This document shows, one piece after another, positions 1 through 6,661 of a DNA stretch of 10,546 nt. The notes beneath the pieces were generated by a model, which saw only the letters and a list, made by a program, of their open reading frames with translations, searched no databases and was not told the origin of the DNA. The stretch is from contig CASECH010000026.1 of NCBI GenBank assembly GCA_949286405.1, positions 1 to 10,546 of the forward strand, in the 5' to 3' direction. Numbering within the stretch: the stretch's first letter is position 1; each line of letters begins with the position of its first letter. A program made the translations under genes and the position numbers. Source of the DNA: an uncultured bacterium. GTDB lineage: Bacteria > Cyanobacteriota > Vampirovibrionia > Gastranaerophilales > Gastranaerophilaceae.

Positions 1-2
1 AT

Positions 3-587
3 CAATACAAGAAATTGTATTCTACGTTATCTCAAGCATATAACAAATCTATTTTTGATATTGGAGGAGTTTCTGATTGCTATCATTATGATATAAATAA
101 TGGTGTTCAGGGGAGTTTGTATAATAAAAATCTTTGCCATGATTTTAGGGAAGCTCTTGAAAAGAATTTAAAAATTGCAAAAATTTGTACTACAAAAGCT
201 GCTGATAATGGATGTTTATTAAAAGACCAATATAAAGGTTTGGATACTTTAATTACGGATAAACCTGATTATGATGAAGATGAACTAAATAATGTTAATA
301 GAGATTGTTATGGATTTACGAAAAATAATATACATAATAATAATTTAGTGTATTTATTAGCAGATGGCTCGATCGTAATATCTTTTTCAGCTGATAGTGT
401 GCCAATATCTATGCTAATAGATGTCAATGGTCAAAAAGGCCCTAACAAATGGGGACATGATTTATTTAAACTATCTTTCGTTAAGGATAGATATAGTTAT
501 AAATTTAGTCCATATGGGTGTGGTATAAATTCTTACGAAGAAGGAGGAATATCTTCTGTTAGAATGTGGCAAGAAATGCACAACTAA
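3..587 (+). CDS. Type IV prepilin-like (pseudopilin-like) protein, C-terminal part, truncated by window edge
   Basis: The frame is open to the left edge (bases 1-2 belong to a cut codon), giving 194 visible residues that begin QYKKLYSTLSQAYNK. This looks like the stretch just after the hydrophobic N-terminal helix of prepilin/pseudopilin-like proteins that are abundant in Gastranaerophilales. The usual methylation motif and helix would therefore lie upstream of the window. A TTG at 15 could be read as a start, but that would remove the membrane helix and is unlikely. Later features fit the same family: LADGS at visible residues 119-123 and DVNGQKGPNKWGHDLF at 140-155, a globular extracytoplasmic region. 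Six cysteines are spread through the visible part and could form disulfides. By family, the role would be in a type IV pilus or type II secretion-like filament, or as a surface protein processed by prepilin peptidase. No assembly genes are in view, so the exact role is unknown. The gene converges on the minus-strand cluster and ends before a long hairpin. Confidence 0.72.
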   Translation, partial: QYKKLYSTLSQAYNKSIFDIGGVSDCYHYDINNGVQGSLYNKNLCHDFREALEKNLKIAKICTTKAADNGCLLKDQYKGLDTLITDKPDYDEDELNNVNRDCYGFTKNNIHNNNLVYLLADGSIVISFSADSVPISMLIDVNGQKGPNKWGHDLFKLSFVKDRYSYKFSPYGCGINSYEEGGISSVRMWQEMHN

Positions 588-647
588 ATTAGATTTTGAT
601 CTAATATACAATTGAGATTTATTTTGTACAATTTTATATTTTTATAG

Positions 648-713
648 AAAAAAGTACAGATTCGTTTTTAAATTTATTATTTATAAATTTTGTTTCCAAT
701 CTGTACTTTTTTT
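648..713. terminator. Nested hairpin, probable bidirectional terminator between convergent genes
   Basis: The outer stem is a perfect 15-bp inverted repeat, 648-662 pairing with 698-712. It reads AAAAAAGTACAGATT on the left, so each strand ends in a run of T. An inner perfect 8-bp stem (670-677 with 683-690, AAATTTAT/ATAAATTT) sits inside, separated from the outer stem by 7-nt bulges on each side. The position between two convergent genes and the T-runs at both ends fit a terminator serving both directions. The right arm lies within the last codons of the minus-strand gene, whose stop codon is at 677-679. The outer loop is long and AT-rich, so efficiency is uncertain. Confidence 0.6.
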
Positions 714-1423
714 ACATACATATCTTCACAAGCACCTGATCCTCTACTTGTCGGATCGGTATCATATCTTGACATGCTTGTTCTTGCAACTAAATCACCC
801 TTATCTGTATAAATGTCTACAAGATAGCCATCTAATTTAACTATATCATTTTTTTTGATAGTTAATAATGCTCCCATTACGTTTTGATTTGCAGGTATTA
901 AATGAGTGTGTGATATGTGTTTAGTTACTTCATCCAAACCCCAAGGATTATTATCGTATTTAGTTTTTGAACGCCATTCAAGTCTTCTACTTTGTCCTAA
1001 ACTTTTGTAAGATTTAAATTTCCAGTATTTATGTAATTTTTTTTTATCTTTAGCTAAATCACCCCATACAATTCCAATATCTGCAAGGCAAATATCATCA
1101 AATGTTGTTCGCATAAAATCTCTAAACCAAAAGTTTGTATTTTTAGCTACAACTAATCCTGATATGGAATATTCTGCCATAAGCTGGAGTGCGTATTTAT
1201 TTTTTTCTCCATATGCTTTTATGAATTTTTGATTTTCCAAGTCTGTCTGTATTGGCTCATTGTCAGTATTTATTTTAATTTTTGATATTTCTTTAGCTTT
1301 GGGAAAGGAATATTTTATTCTAAATGTGATATCTCCTAAAATTGAGTTGAAAATTATAAAAATAATAAAAATCAGACATCCTTTTGCAAAATAATCAAAT
1401 ATATTTTCAATATCAAAACTCAT
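677..1423 (-). CDS. Membrane-anchored conserved protein of unknown function
   Basis: This is a 248-residue protein with a single strongly hydrophobic segment near the N-terminus (about residues 15-29, CLIFIIFIIFNSIL). A soluble domain follows, probably extracytoplasmic. The soluble part has recognisable islands: YSISGLVVAKN (about 85-95), an ADIGIVWGD stretch (about 114-122), SHTHLIPAN (171-179), KNDIVKLDGYLVDI, then SMSRYDT (216-222) and GSGACE (228-233). I recall a widespread but unnamed bacterial family with the same order (SGLVV, VWG, HLIPA, GYLV, S-x-SRxDT...GAC), but I cannot give it a function. The start is supported by a Shine-Dalgarno AGAGGA 5 nt upstream of the ATG, overlapping the stop of the sensor kinase gene 10 bp away. 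It is therefore almost certainly co-transcribed with the kinase. The 3' end runs into the shared hairpin. It could be an envelope partner or output of the kinase, but that rests only on gene order. Confidence 0.7.
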   Translation of the reverse strand: MSFDIENIFDYFAKGCLIFIIFIIFNSILGDITFRIKYSFPKAKEISKIKINTDNEPIQTDLENQKFIKAYGEKNKYALQLMAEYSISGLVVAKNTNFWFRDFMRTTFDDICLADIGIVWGDLAKDKKKLHKYWKFKSYKSLGQSRRLEWRSKTKYDNNPWGLDEVTKHISHTHLIPANQNVMGALLTIKKNDIVKLDGYLVDIYTDKGDLVARTSMSRYDTDPTSRGSGACEDMYVKKVQIGNKIYK

Positions 1424-1433
1424 ACATATCCTC

Positions 1434-3242
1434 TTATGCTAAATTTAGAGTATTCTCATCATATACTTTGGTGGGAAGTATAAAGCCAAAAGTAGACCCT
1501 TTACCCAGTTCTGAATTTACAAAAACTTTTCCGTTATGATACTTTTCTATTGTTGTTTTTACCAGATGCAGTCCCAATCCGGTACCTTTAACCGTATGTA
1601 TGTTATTTTCTACTCGGTAAAATCTGTCAAATATTTTCTTTTGATGTTCTGGGGCAATTCCACAACCCTGATCTGTCACTGTAACTTCAACTTCTTCTGT
1701 TTGTGGATGGTTAGATATCTTCACACTAATTAATCCGTTTTCAGGAGAATACTTTATAGCATTAGACAAAAAGTTTGTAAGAGCTCTTTCGATACCATTG
1801 TAATTGAACATTAGCTCTGGGATATTATCATCTTTGCTCACCGAAATAGTTAAATGATGCTCTTTGGTCAAGACTTGTACTTGATTTACACAATTTTCGA
1901 CAACTTCTATTATATTATTTAATGATTTTTCCATTTGAGCATTTGATTCCATTCTTGAAAAATCAAGTATATCATTTACCATACCATTAAGTCTTATTAT
2001 TTCTTGATTAATTGTTCCAATGAATTCTTTTTGTGTATCATAATCAAATTCATTTCCATAATTATATAAAGTATCAATGTAGCTTCTAAGTACCGTGACA
2101 GGTGTCCTTAATTCATGTGATACATTTGATATAAACGTAGAACGCATTTGTTCCATTTCTGCTTCTTTTGTCATATCAATAAGAACAATAATGTATCCGA
2201 CATAATCTTTATTTCTTGTGAACATTGGAGAAATTATTGATTTTAAAACTTTTTGATCAATATTTATATTAAATTCAATAGGCTTTTTTTCTATAATTTC
2301 AAGTGGTGTGTCTTTAAATTCTTCAATTTTGTCCTTAAAACAAAAATGTCCTTCTGTATCTATATATTGTTGAATTTTTGTATTTAAAAGTTGTTCTTCT
2401 TCTGCTTCCAATAACTTTTGTGCATGATTATTTAGAAGTACGACGTTATCATTGTTATCACAAACAACAACTCCATTAGCAATACTCATAAGTACTGCTT
2501 CTAGTTTATTTCTTTCAAGTGTTAATTGTTCTATGTTTTGCTCTTCGTATATGTGAAGTCGTCTTGACATATTATTAAAAGCATCAAACAGTTCTTTGAC
2601 CTCATTACTTACGTCTTTGCCTTCGATAGTGTACCCGAATTCTCCTGAAGAAATTTTTTGTACACCGTCATGTAAAATTCTTAATTCTCTTGTAATTAAA
2701 TAGGTATTTATTAAGATTACAAAAGCAAAAACAACCCAAGCAACTGTAAATACAAATAAAAGAGATGCTCTTGTTGTGGAAGATATTTGATTAATTATGT
2801 TCCCGGATAATCCGACAGTAACTGAACCGACAGTTTTTTCCTCTCCGTTTTCATTTATAACCATTGGAGAATTTACACTTATTGTAGGCTTATTTTTATT
2901 TTCATGAGTATAATTATATCCTGAATATATTACTTTCCCTTCAATATCGCGAAATTCAATAAGAACAATATCATTATGACTTTTTAATATAGACTCAGAA
3001 TGAGTTTTAAGTATTGCTGATAATTCAGTTTTTTGAGTTTCTTTTAAAATCTCGACACTTTCAATTGCGAGTGCTTTTGATATGACGCGTCCAAAATTTT
3101 GGTAACCCTCATTTAATTTTTTTTGAATATTAAATATTGCAAAAATAGCAATTGCAACTATTAAAAAAGTGCTTAAAAGTAGACCAAATATTATTAATTT
3201 ATTCTGTGTACTTAAACTCAATTGTTTGTTATTCATAATCAA
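1434..3242 (-). CDS. HAMP-PAS sensor histidine kinase (WalK/PhoR-like architecture)
   Basis: This is a membrane-bound two-component sensor that autophosphorylates on histidine and passes phosphate to a response regulator. Order along 602 residues: membrane segment about 15-38; extracytoplasmic sensor region about 39-158; second membrane segment about 160-183; HAMP about 184-236; PAS-like domain about 243-360; HisKA with SHELRTP (phospho-acceptor His376); HATPase_c with the N-box FLSNAIKYS (Asn494), G1 box DQGCGI (524-529), F-box around IFDRFYRV (537-544) and G2 box GTGLGL (553-558). All catalytic boxes are intact. The frame opens at a TTG (3242-3240), and an ATG lies two codons later (3236-3234). 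A consensus-like promoter whose predicted start site falls at the ATG favours that ATG. No response regulator gene is adjacent, so this is an orphan kinase in this window. It is followed after 10 bp by the unknown membrane protein. The stimulus is unknown. Confidence 0.93.
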   Translation of the reverse strand: MIMNNKQLSLSTQNKLIIFGLLLSTFLIVAIAIFAIFNIQKKLNEGYQNFGRVISKALAIESVEILKETQKTELSAILKTHSESILKSHNDIVLIEFRDIEGKVIYSGYNYTHENKNKPTISVNSPMVINENGEEKTVGSVTVGLSGNIINQISSTTRASLLFVFTVAWVVFAFVILINTYLITRELRILHDGVQKISSGEFGYTIEGKDVSNEVKELFDAFNNMSRRLHIYEEQNIEQLTLERNKLEAVLMSIANGVVVCDNNDNVVLLNNHAQKLLEAEEEQLLNTKIQQYIDTEGHFCFKDKIEEFKDTPLEIIEKKPIEFNINIDQKVLKSIISPMFTRNKDYVGYIIVLIDMTKEAEMEQMRSTFISNVSHELRTPVTVLRSYIDTLYNYGNEFDYDTQKEFIGTINQEIIRLNGMVNDILDFSRMESNAQMEKSLNNIIEVVENCVNQVQVLTKEHHLTISVSKDDNIPELMFNYNGIERALTNFLSNAIKYSPENGLISVKISNHPQTEEVEVTVTDQGCGIAPEHQKKIFDRFYRVENNIHTVKGTGLGLHLVKTTIEKYHNGKVFVNSELGKGSTFGFILPTKVYDENTLNLA

Positions 3243-3243
3243 A

Positions 3244-3272
3244 ATTATACTCTGTTATACTCTTGTTGTAAA
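3244..3272 (-). promoter_or_regulatory. Sigma-70-type promoter of the sensor kinase gene
   Basis: On the minus strand, TTTACA (3272-3267) and a perfect TATAAT (3249-3244) are separated by 17 nt. This matches the housekeeping consensus at 11 of 12 positions. Transcription would start about 7 nt downstream, near 3237, essentially at the ATG of the kinase (3236). A second TATAAC lies at 3259-3254. The site lies just after the terminator of the upstream flavoprotein gene, as expected for a new transcription unit. In AT-rich DNA such matches also arise by chance, but the position supports it. Confidence 0.6.
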
Positions 3273-3291
3273 ATTTTAAAAATTTAGTAAT

Positions 3292-3317
3292 AAAAAAGCC
3301 TAATTAATAGGCTTTTT
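3292..3317 (-). terminator. Intrinsic terminator of the flavoprotein gene
   Basis: A perfect 10-bp inverted repeat, AAAAAGCCTA (3293-3302) with TAGGCTTTTT (3308-3317), encloses a 5-nt loop. On the minus strand the stem is followed by six T (3297-3292). It sits 18 bp past the stop of the flavoprotein gene and just upstream of the kinase promoter, so it separates the two units. The A/T runs are symmetrical, but no plus-strand gene ends here. Confidence 0.85.
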
Positions 3318-3334
3318 ATTGCGTTAATTTTTAA

Positions 3335-4711
3335 TTACCCTCTATTGCATATAGTTCTTGCAACATGAACTCCTGATGCTGATGCTTGGATTAGACCTCT
3401 AGTCACACCTGCACCATCTCCGATTGCGAATAGATTTTTTACACCTTCTGTTTCAAGCTCATTCGTTAATTTTACTCTTGCAGAGTAGAATTTAACTTCA
3501 ATACCATAAAGAAGTGTATATCTTGAGGCAGTTCCCGGACAAATTTTATCAAGAGCTTGAAGCATTTCAATTATACTTGTCATTTGTCTATATGGGATAA
3601 CCAAACTTAAATCACCTGGAGTTGCACAAGTAAGCGTTGGTTTCAATATACTCGCTTTGATTCTTTCAGGAGTTGAACGACGACCATCAAGCAAATCTCC
3701 GAATCTTTGTACAAGAATTCCTCCACCTAACATATTTGCTAGTCTTGCAATATGCTGACCATACTGAATTGGTTCTTTGAATGGTTCGGTAAATTTTTCA
3801 CTTACCAATAATGCAAAGTTTGTATTATTAGTTGTTTTTTCTGCATAGCTATGACCGTTTACCGTAGAGATACCATTATAGTTCTCTTGTACAACTTCTC
3901 CATTCGGGTTCATACAGAACGTTCTTACTTCATCACCAAAAGTAGGTGAATGATAAATTAACTTTGATTCATATAATTTATCAGTAAGCGGTTCAAAGAC
4001 AGGAGCAGGTAATTCTACCCTTACACCAACATCTACGGCATTGTTTACCATTCCTATTTTATTTGCTGCAAATTCGTGAGTAAGCCAATCAGCACCTTCT
4101 CTGCCAGGTGCAATAATCGTATATTGAGCTGAAATTGTATCTCCATTGTCAAGTATAATGCCTTTTACTTGTTCACATTCTACAATTAATGATTTTGCAG
4201 CCACATTATTTAATATTGTTATTCTTTCATTCAAATAGTCTTGCATGTTTTTTAATACATCAAGACTTCTTTCTGTTCCTAAATGTCTTACAGGAGAATG
4301 AACTAATTTTAGTTCAGCTAGAGATGCTTGTCTTTCAAGTTCTCTAAATACCTTCATATCAGTCCCGAATACTTCATCAGTAGCACCAAAGTCAAGATAT
4401 AATTGATCTGAATAGCTAATTAAGTCTTCAACTTTTTTTCTGTCCATGTAATCTACAAGATGACCTCCAACATCAGGGGTAAGGGTAAGTTTGCCGTCAG
4501 AAAAAGCTCCTGCTCCGCCCCATCCGCATAGAAGTCCGCATTTTTTGCAAGATGGACATTTTTCATAACCTTCTCGAAGCAAACATTTTCTATTTTCTAT
4601 TTTTTGACCTTTTTCAATAAGTACAACTTTCCAATCAGGTCTTAGTTTTGTAATTTCTAAAGCCGCAAATATTCCGGCAGGTCCAGCTCCGATAATAGCT
4701 ACATTATACAT
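3335..4711 (-). CDS. FAD-dependent dehydrogenase of the COG2509 type
   Basis: This 458-residue flavoprotein has no signal peptide, so it is cytoplasmic. It opens with an ADP-binding beta-alpha-beta fold (GAGPAG, 8-13, with an acidic residue in VVLIEKG at 29-35). It closes with a second FAD-binding motif, NLFAIGDGAG (426-435), followed by GLIQASASGVHVA. The region after the first fold has a cysteine cluster C52-x2-C55-x2-C58-x3-C62 that runs straight into GWGGAGAFSDGKL (63-75), a signature I associate with COG2509, the uncharacterised FAD-dependent dehydrogenases. The length is normal for that family. The substrate is not known. Proposed relatives include geranylgeranyl reductase-like and other NAD(P)/FAD oxidoreductases. 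The start ATG is preceded by TTGGAG at 9-nt spacing. The gene follows the protease gene by 95 bp in the same direction, with a possible own promoter in the gap, and ends at a strong intrinsic terminator. Confidence 0.88.
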   Translation of the reverse strand: MYNVAIIGAGPAGIFAALEITKLRPDWKVVLIEKGQKIENRKCLLREGYEKCPSCKKCGLLCGWGGAGAFSDGKLTLTPDVGGHLVDYMDRKKVEDLISYSDQLYLDFGATDEVFGTDMKVFRELERQASLAELKLVHSPVRHLGTERSLDVLKNMQDYLNERITILNNVAAKSLIVECEQVKGIILDNGDTISAQYTIIAPGREGADWLTHEFAANKIGMVNNAVDVGVRVELPAPVFEPLTDKLYESKLIYHSPTFGDEVRTFCMNPNGEVVQENYNGISTVNGHSYAEKTTNNTNFALLVSEKFTEPFKEPIQYGQHIARLANMLGGGILVQRFGDLLDGRRSTPERIKASILKPTLTCATPGDLSLVIPYRQMTSIIEMLQALDKICPGTASRYTLLYGIEVKFYSARVKLTNELETEGVKNLFAIGDGAGVTRGLIQASASGVHVARTICNRG

Positions 4712-4746
4712 TCTTTAATTCTCCAATAAATTTACGCAACCAATAA

Positions 4747-4786
4747 AATATAGCTTAAACATACTCTAATTTAAAGATATTGTGAA
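4747..4786 (-). promoter_or_regulatory. Candidate promoter(s) for the flavoprotein gene
   Basis: The 95-bp gap before the flavoprotein gene contains two overlapping candidate promoters on the minus strand, each with 17-nt spacing. One is TTCACA (4786-4781) with TATGTT (4763-4758). The other is TTTAAA (4775-4770) with TATATT (4752-4747). Each matches the consensus at 9 of 12 positions. The gap shows no terminator for the upstream protease gene, so the flavoprotein may be transcribed both from here and by read-through. Chance matches are likely in such AT-rich DNA. Confidence 0.35.
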
Positions 4787-4806
4787 GTTTTTGTTAAGAG
4801 AGCGGT

Positions 4807-6135
4807 TTATTTAATCATGTTATTTTTAAAGGGTTTTGTTTTGGAAAAAATTGCATGATTTATGTTCATAATAAGTTCTTGAATATCTTCATCATCCTGC
4901 AAATTTTTTGCTTGATTTGCATATGTTAATGCTTTTTCTAAATCGTTAGAATTCATATGTATTACTGCTAAATTATATAATACGATATATTTTTCTGTAT
5001 CGGATTTTGTAAGTTCCATGGCTTTTTCAAGAGATTTAACTGCTTCCTTTTTCTTGTTTAGTTCAGCATAAGCAACAGCTAAATCAACATAGCCGCCATA
5101 TATGTCAGGAGCTTTTTTTATGTATTGTTTTGCTTCACTTAGTTTTCGACTTGAAATTTCTTTTGTAGTTCCTAAAATTATCGGAGCATAAATTAAATTT
5201 GGATTTGTAAATTTATTCGGATTTGTATTTGAAATAGTTGGTTTTATTTTATACAAAAGTTTCATTGTATTTATATCTTTAGAAGAAATGTACTGAAATG
5301 AACTTCTATAAGGTGCGTAGTAACTACCGTTATCAGTAGTCATATACATTAAATCCTCTGAGCTGTAACTATGTCCCATAATACCTAATGCATGCCCTAT
5401 TTCATGTAATATGGTGTTATATAACTCCTTATCTGAAAAATAGTTCCCTTGTGGATCAGTAGCATAAAGTGTAATTGTCATTTTTTTTAGTTTATTATTT
5501 TTAATTTCGGGATTTGTATATCCAACGACATATTTGCAAGTATTTCCAGAACAAATATTAGAAGGTGTAGGTACAATTTTTACTTCAATATTAGCATCAG
5601 CATTATTTTCAACTATTGAGAATTTTAGAAAATTAACACTTTGTGACCATTGTAAAAAAGCATTAGTGATTTCTTTTTCATAATACTGAGGAATATTCAT
5701 ATCACTTTTATCTGATATTATAATTTTCAGTGGAAATTTATCAGTGTCCCATCTTATAATTCCTTTTTCATAAGGAGCTTGTTCTATGTAATTGTCTCCA
5801 ATGTTATAAAAGATGTTGTTTTTCCAGCTCTCTATTTGATCTTGAGCTAGTATTGCCGCACTATCATTTATTTGTCCATTAGCTAATTCAAATACTTCTT
5901 TTTGAATATCAAATGTAGGTTTTAACTTTATTAAAGCTTGGGCATAATAATATCTAATATCTTTATTGTCATTATCAAGTTTATATGCTTGTCTTAATCT
6001 TTTTATAGCAATAGGATAATTTTGTTTTTTTAAATTTGATTTTCCAAGTCCTAAAAGTATATTGGGAATATTAGCCCATATCAAAAAGATTAATAAAAAT
6101 AAAATTAATATTTTTTTAGAATTATTATTGTTCAT
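4807..6135 (-). CDS. TPR-containing matrixin-like zinc metalloprotease, membrane-anchored
   Basis: This 442-residue protein has a hydrophobic N-terminal segment (about 8-30) preceded by lysines, which acts as a signal anchor or signal peptide and places the rest outside the cytoplasm. Residues about 33-75 resemble one TPR unit (NYPIAIKRLRQAYKLDNDN...). The middle (about 125-297) is a metzincin-like catalytic domain. It has IIRWD near its start, two close cysteines (195 and 200, possible disulfide), a zinc motif HEIGHALGIMGHS (His244, Glu245, His248, His255) and DLMYM with Met263 as a likely Met-turn. The C-terminal part (about 345-415) has further TPR-like helices (YVDLAVAYAELNKKKEAVKSL, YNLAVIHMNSNDLEKAL). 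By family it would cleave peptide bonds; the substrate is unknown. The ATG lies inside the end of scpB (11-nt overlap, ATGAACAATAA) with only a weak ribosome site, suggesting translational coupling. TPRs flanking a protease suggest docking to a protein partner. Confidence 0.85.
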   Translation of the reverse strand: MNNNNSKKILILFLLIFLIWANIPNILLGLGKSNLKKQNYPIAIKRLRQAYKLDNDNKDIRYYYAQALIKLKPTFDIQKEVFELANGQINDSAAILAQDQIESWKNNIFYNIGDNYIEQAPYEKGIIRWDTDKFPLKIIISDKSDMNIPQYYEKEITNAFLQWSQSVNFLKFSIVENNADANIEVKIVPTPSNICSGNTCKYVVGYTNPEIKNNKLKKMTITLYATDPQGNYFSDKELYNTILHEIGHALGIMGHSYSSEDLMYMTTDNGSYYAPYRSSFQYISSKDINTMKLLYKIKPTISNTNPNKFTNPNLIYAPIILGTTKEISSRKLSEAKQYIKKAPDIYGGYVDLAVAYAELNKKKEAVKSLEKAMELTKSDTEKYIVLYNLAVIHMNSNDLEKALTYANQAKNLQDDEDIQELIMNINHAIFSKTKPFKNNMIK

Positions 6136-6661
6136 CAGGATTCTCGTTGTCTTTAATACCTTTGTCTAATTCAAGAATTTTTGCAAGAGAACGCGTATCT
6201 CCTTTTAGTTTAAAGTATTCCTTAAATTTAGGAGTTGTTTTTAAATTAAAACTTCTTCCATTTTTATCTCTTGTCTTTGAAATCAAACCTTTTTCAACAA
6301 GTTCTTGCACATGTTCATATGCAGTTGAGCCACGTAATTCTTTGAGTTCAGTCTGCCTTAGAGGTTCTTTTAACGCAATAACTGAAAGAGTCCTTAATAC
6401 TGCCGGTTTTAAGTCAACAGGGCATAGTAATTCTACAAGATCCATATGCTCTTCTTTTACTTGAAGAATATATCCGTTTTCATCGTCAATTTCAAGGGCC
6501 CCATCTCTTGCAGAGTAATCCATAATTAACTCTAAAATTGCTTCTTCAATTGTTTCAGTTTCCTCTCCGAGTATTGTTGCAATTTCATCAAGCGAAATTG
6601 CTCTTGCTGTTATAAATAAAACAGCTTCAATTCTAGACTTCAACTGTTCTATATTCTTCAT
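6125..6661 (-). CDS. scpB: Segregation and condensation protein B
   Basis: ScpB is the winged-helix kleisin-associated subunit of the SMC-ScpAB condensin that organises and segregates the chromosome. It dimerises and binds the middle of ScpA. The N-terminal winged helix carries IEAVLFITARAISLDEIA and the second domain LRTLSVIALKEPLRQTELKELRG, which corresponds to the family's LxTLAIIAYxQPxxxxEIxxIRG. The end of the second domain is divergent: GRSFNLKTTPKFKEYFKL replaces the usual GRPxLYGTTxxFLxxFGL, keeping TT and F-x-x-F. I place the start at the ATG at 6661-6659 (178 residues). The GTG nine bases earlier (6670) sits inside a good Shine-Dalgarno AAGGTGGAG and is a poorer choice. It begins inside the end of scpA (29-nt overlap) and its end overlaps the metalloprotease start. 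The C-terminal tail is short and acidic. Confidence 0.92.
   Translation of the reverse strand: MKNIEQLKSRIEAVLFITARAISLDEIATILGEETETIEEAILELIMDYSARDGALEIDDENGYILQVKEEHMDLVELLCPVDLKPAVLRTLSVIALKEPLRQTELKELRGSTAYEHVQELVEKGLISKTRDKNGRSFNLKTTPKFKEYFKLKGDTRSLAKILELDKGIKDNENPDEQ

Noticed and set aside
15..17. TTG at 15 as start of the prepilin-like gene
   Set aside because: The frame continues upstream to the edge with QYKK, matching the region after the prepilin helix, and no ribosome site is visible. The gene is truncated, not starting here.
588..605. ATTAGAT/ATCTAAT 7-bp hairpin just after the prepilin stop as a terminator
   Set aside because: The stem is short and AT-only except one G-C pair, and no T-run follows it. 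The longer hairpin at 648-713 is a better terminator.
6147..6464. Open frame of 105 codons on the plus strand opposite scpB
   Set aside because: It lies wholly antisense to a clear scpB, is serine-rich low-complexity sequence typical of an antisense shadow, and has no family resemblance. The same applies to the plus-strand frames at 1536-1733, 7219-7446, 7603-7788, 8223-8414 and 8952-9137.
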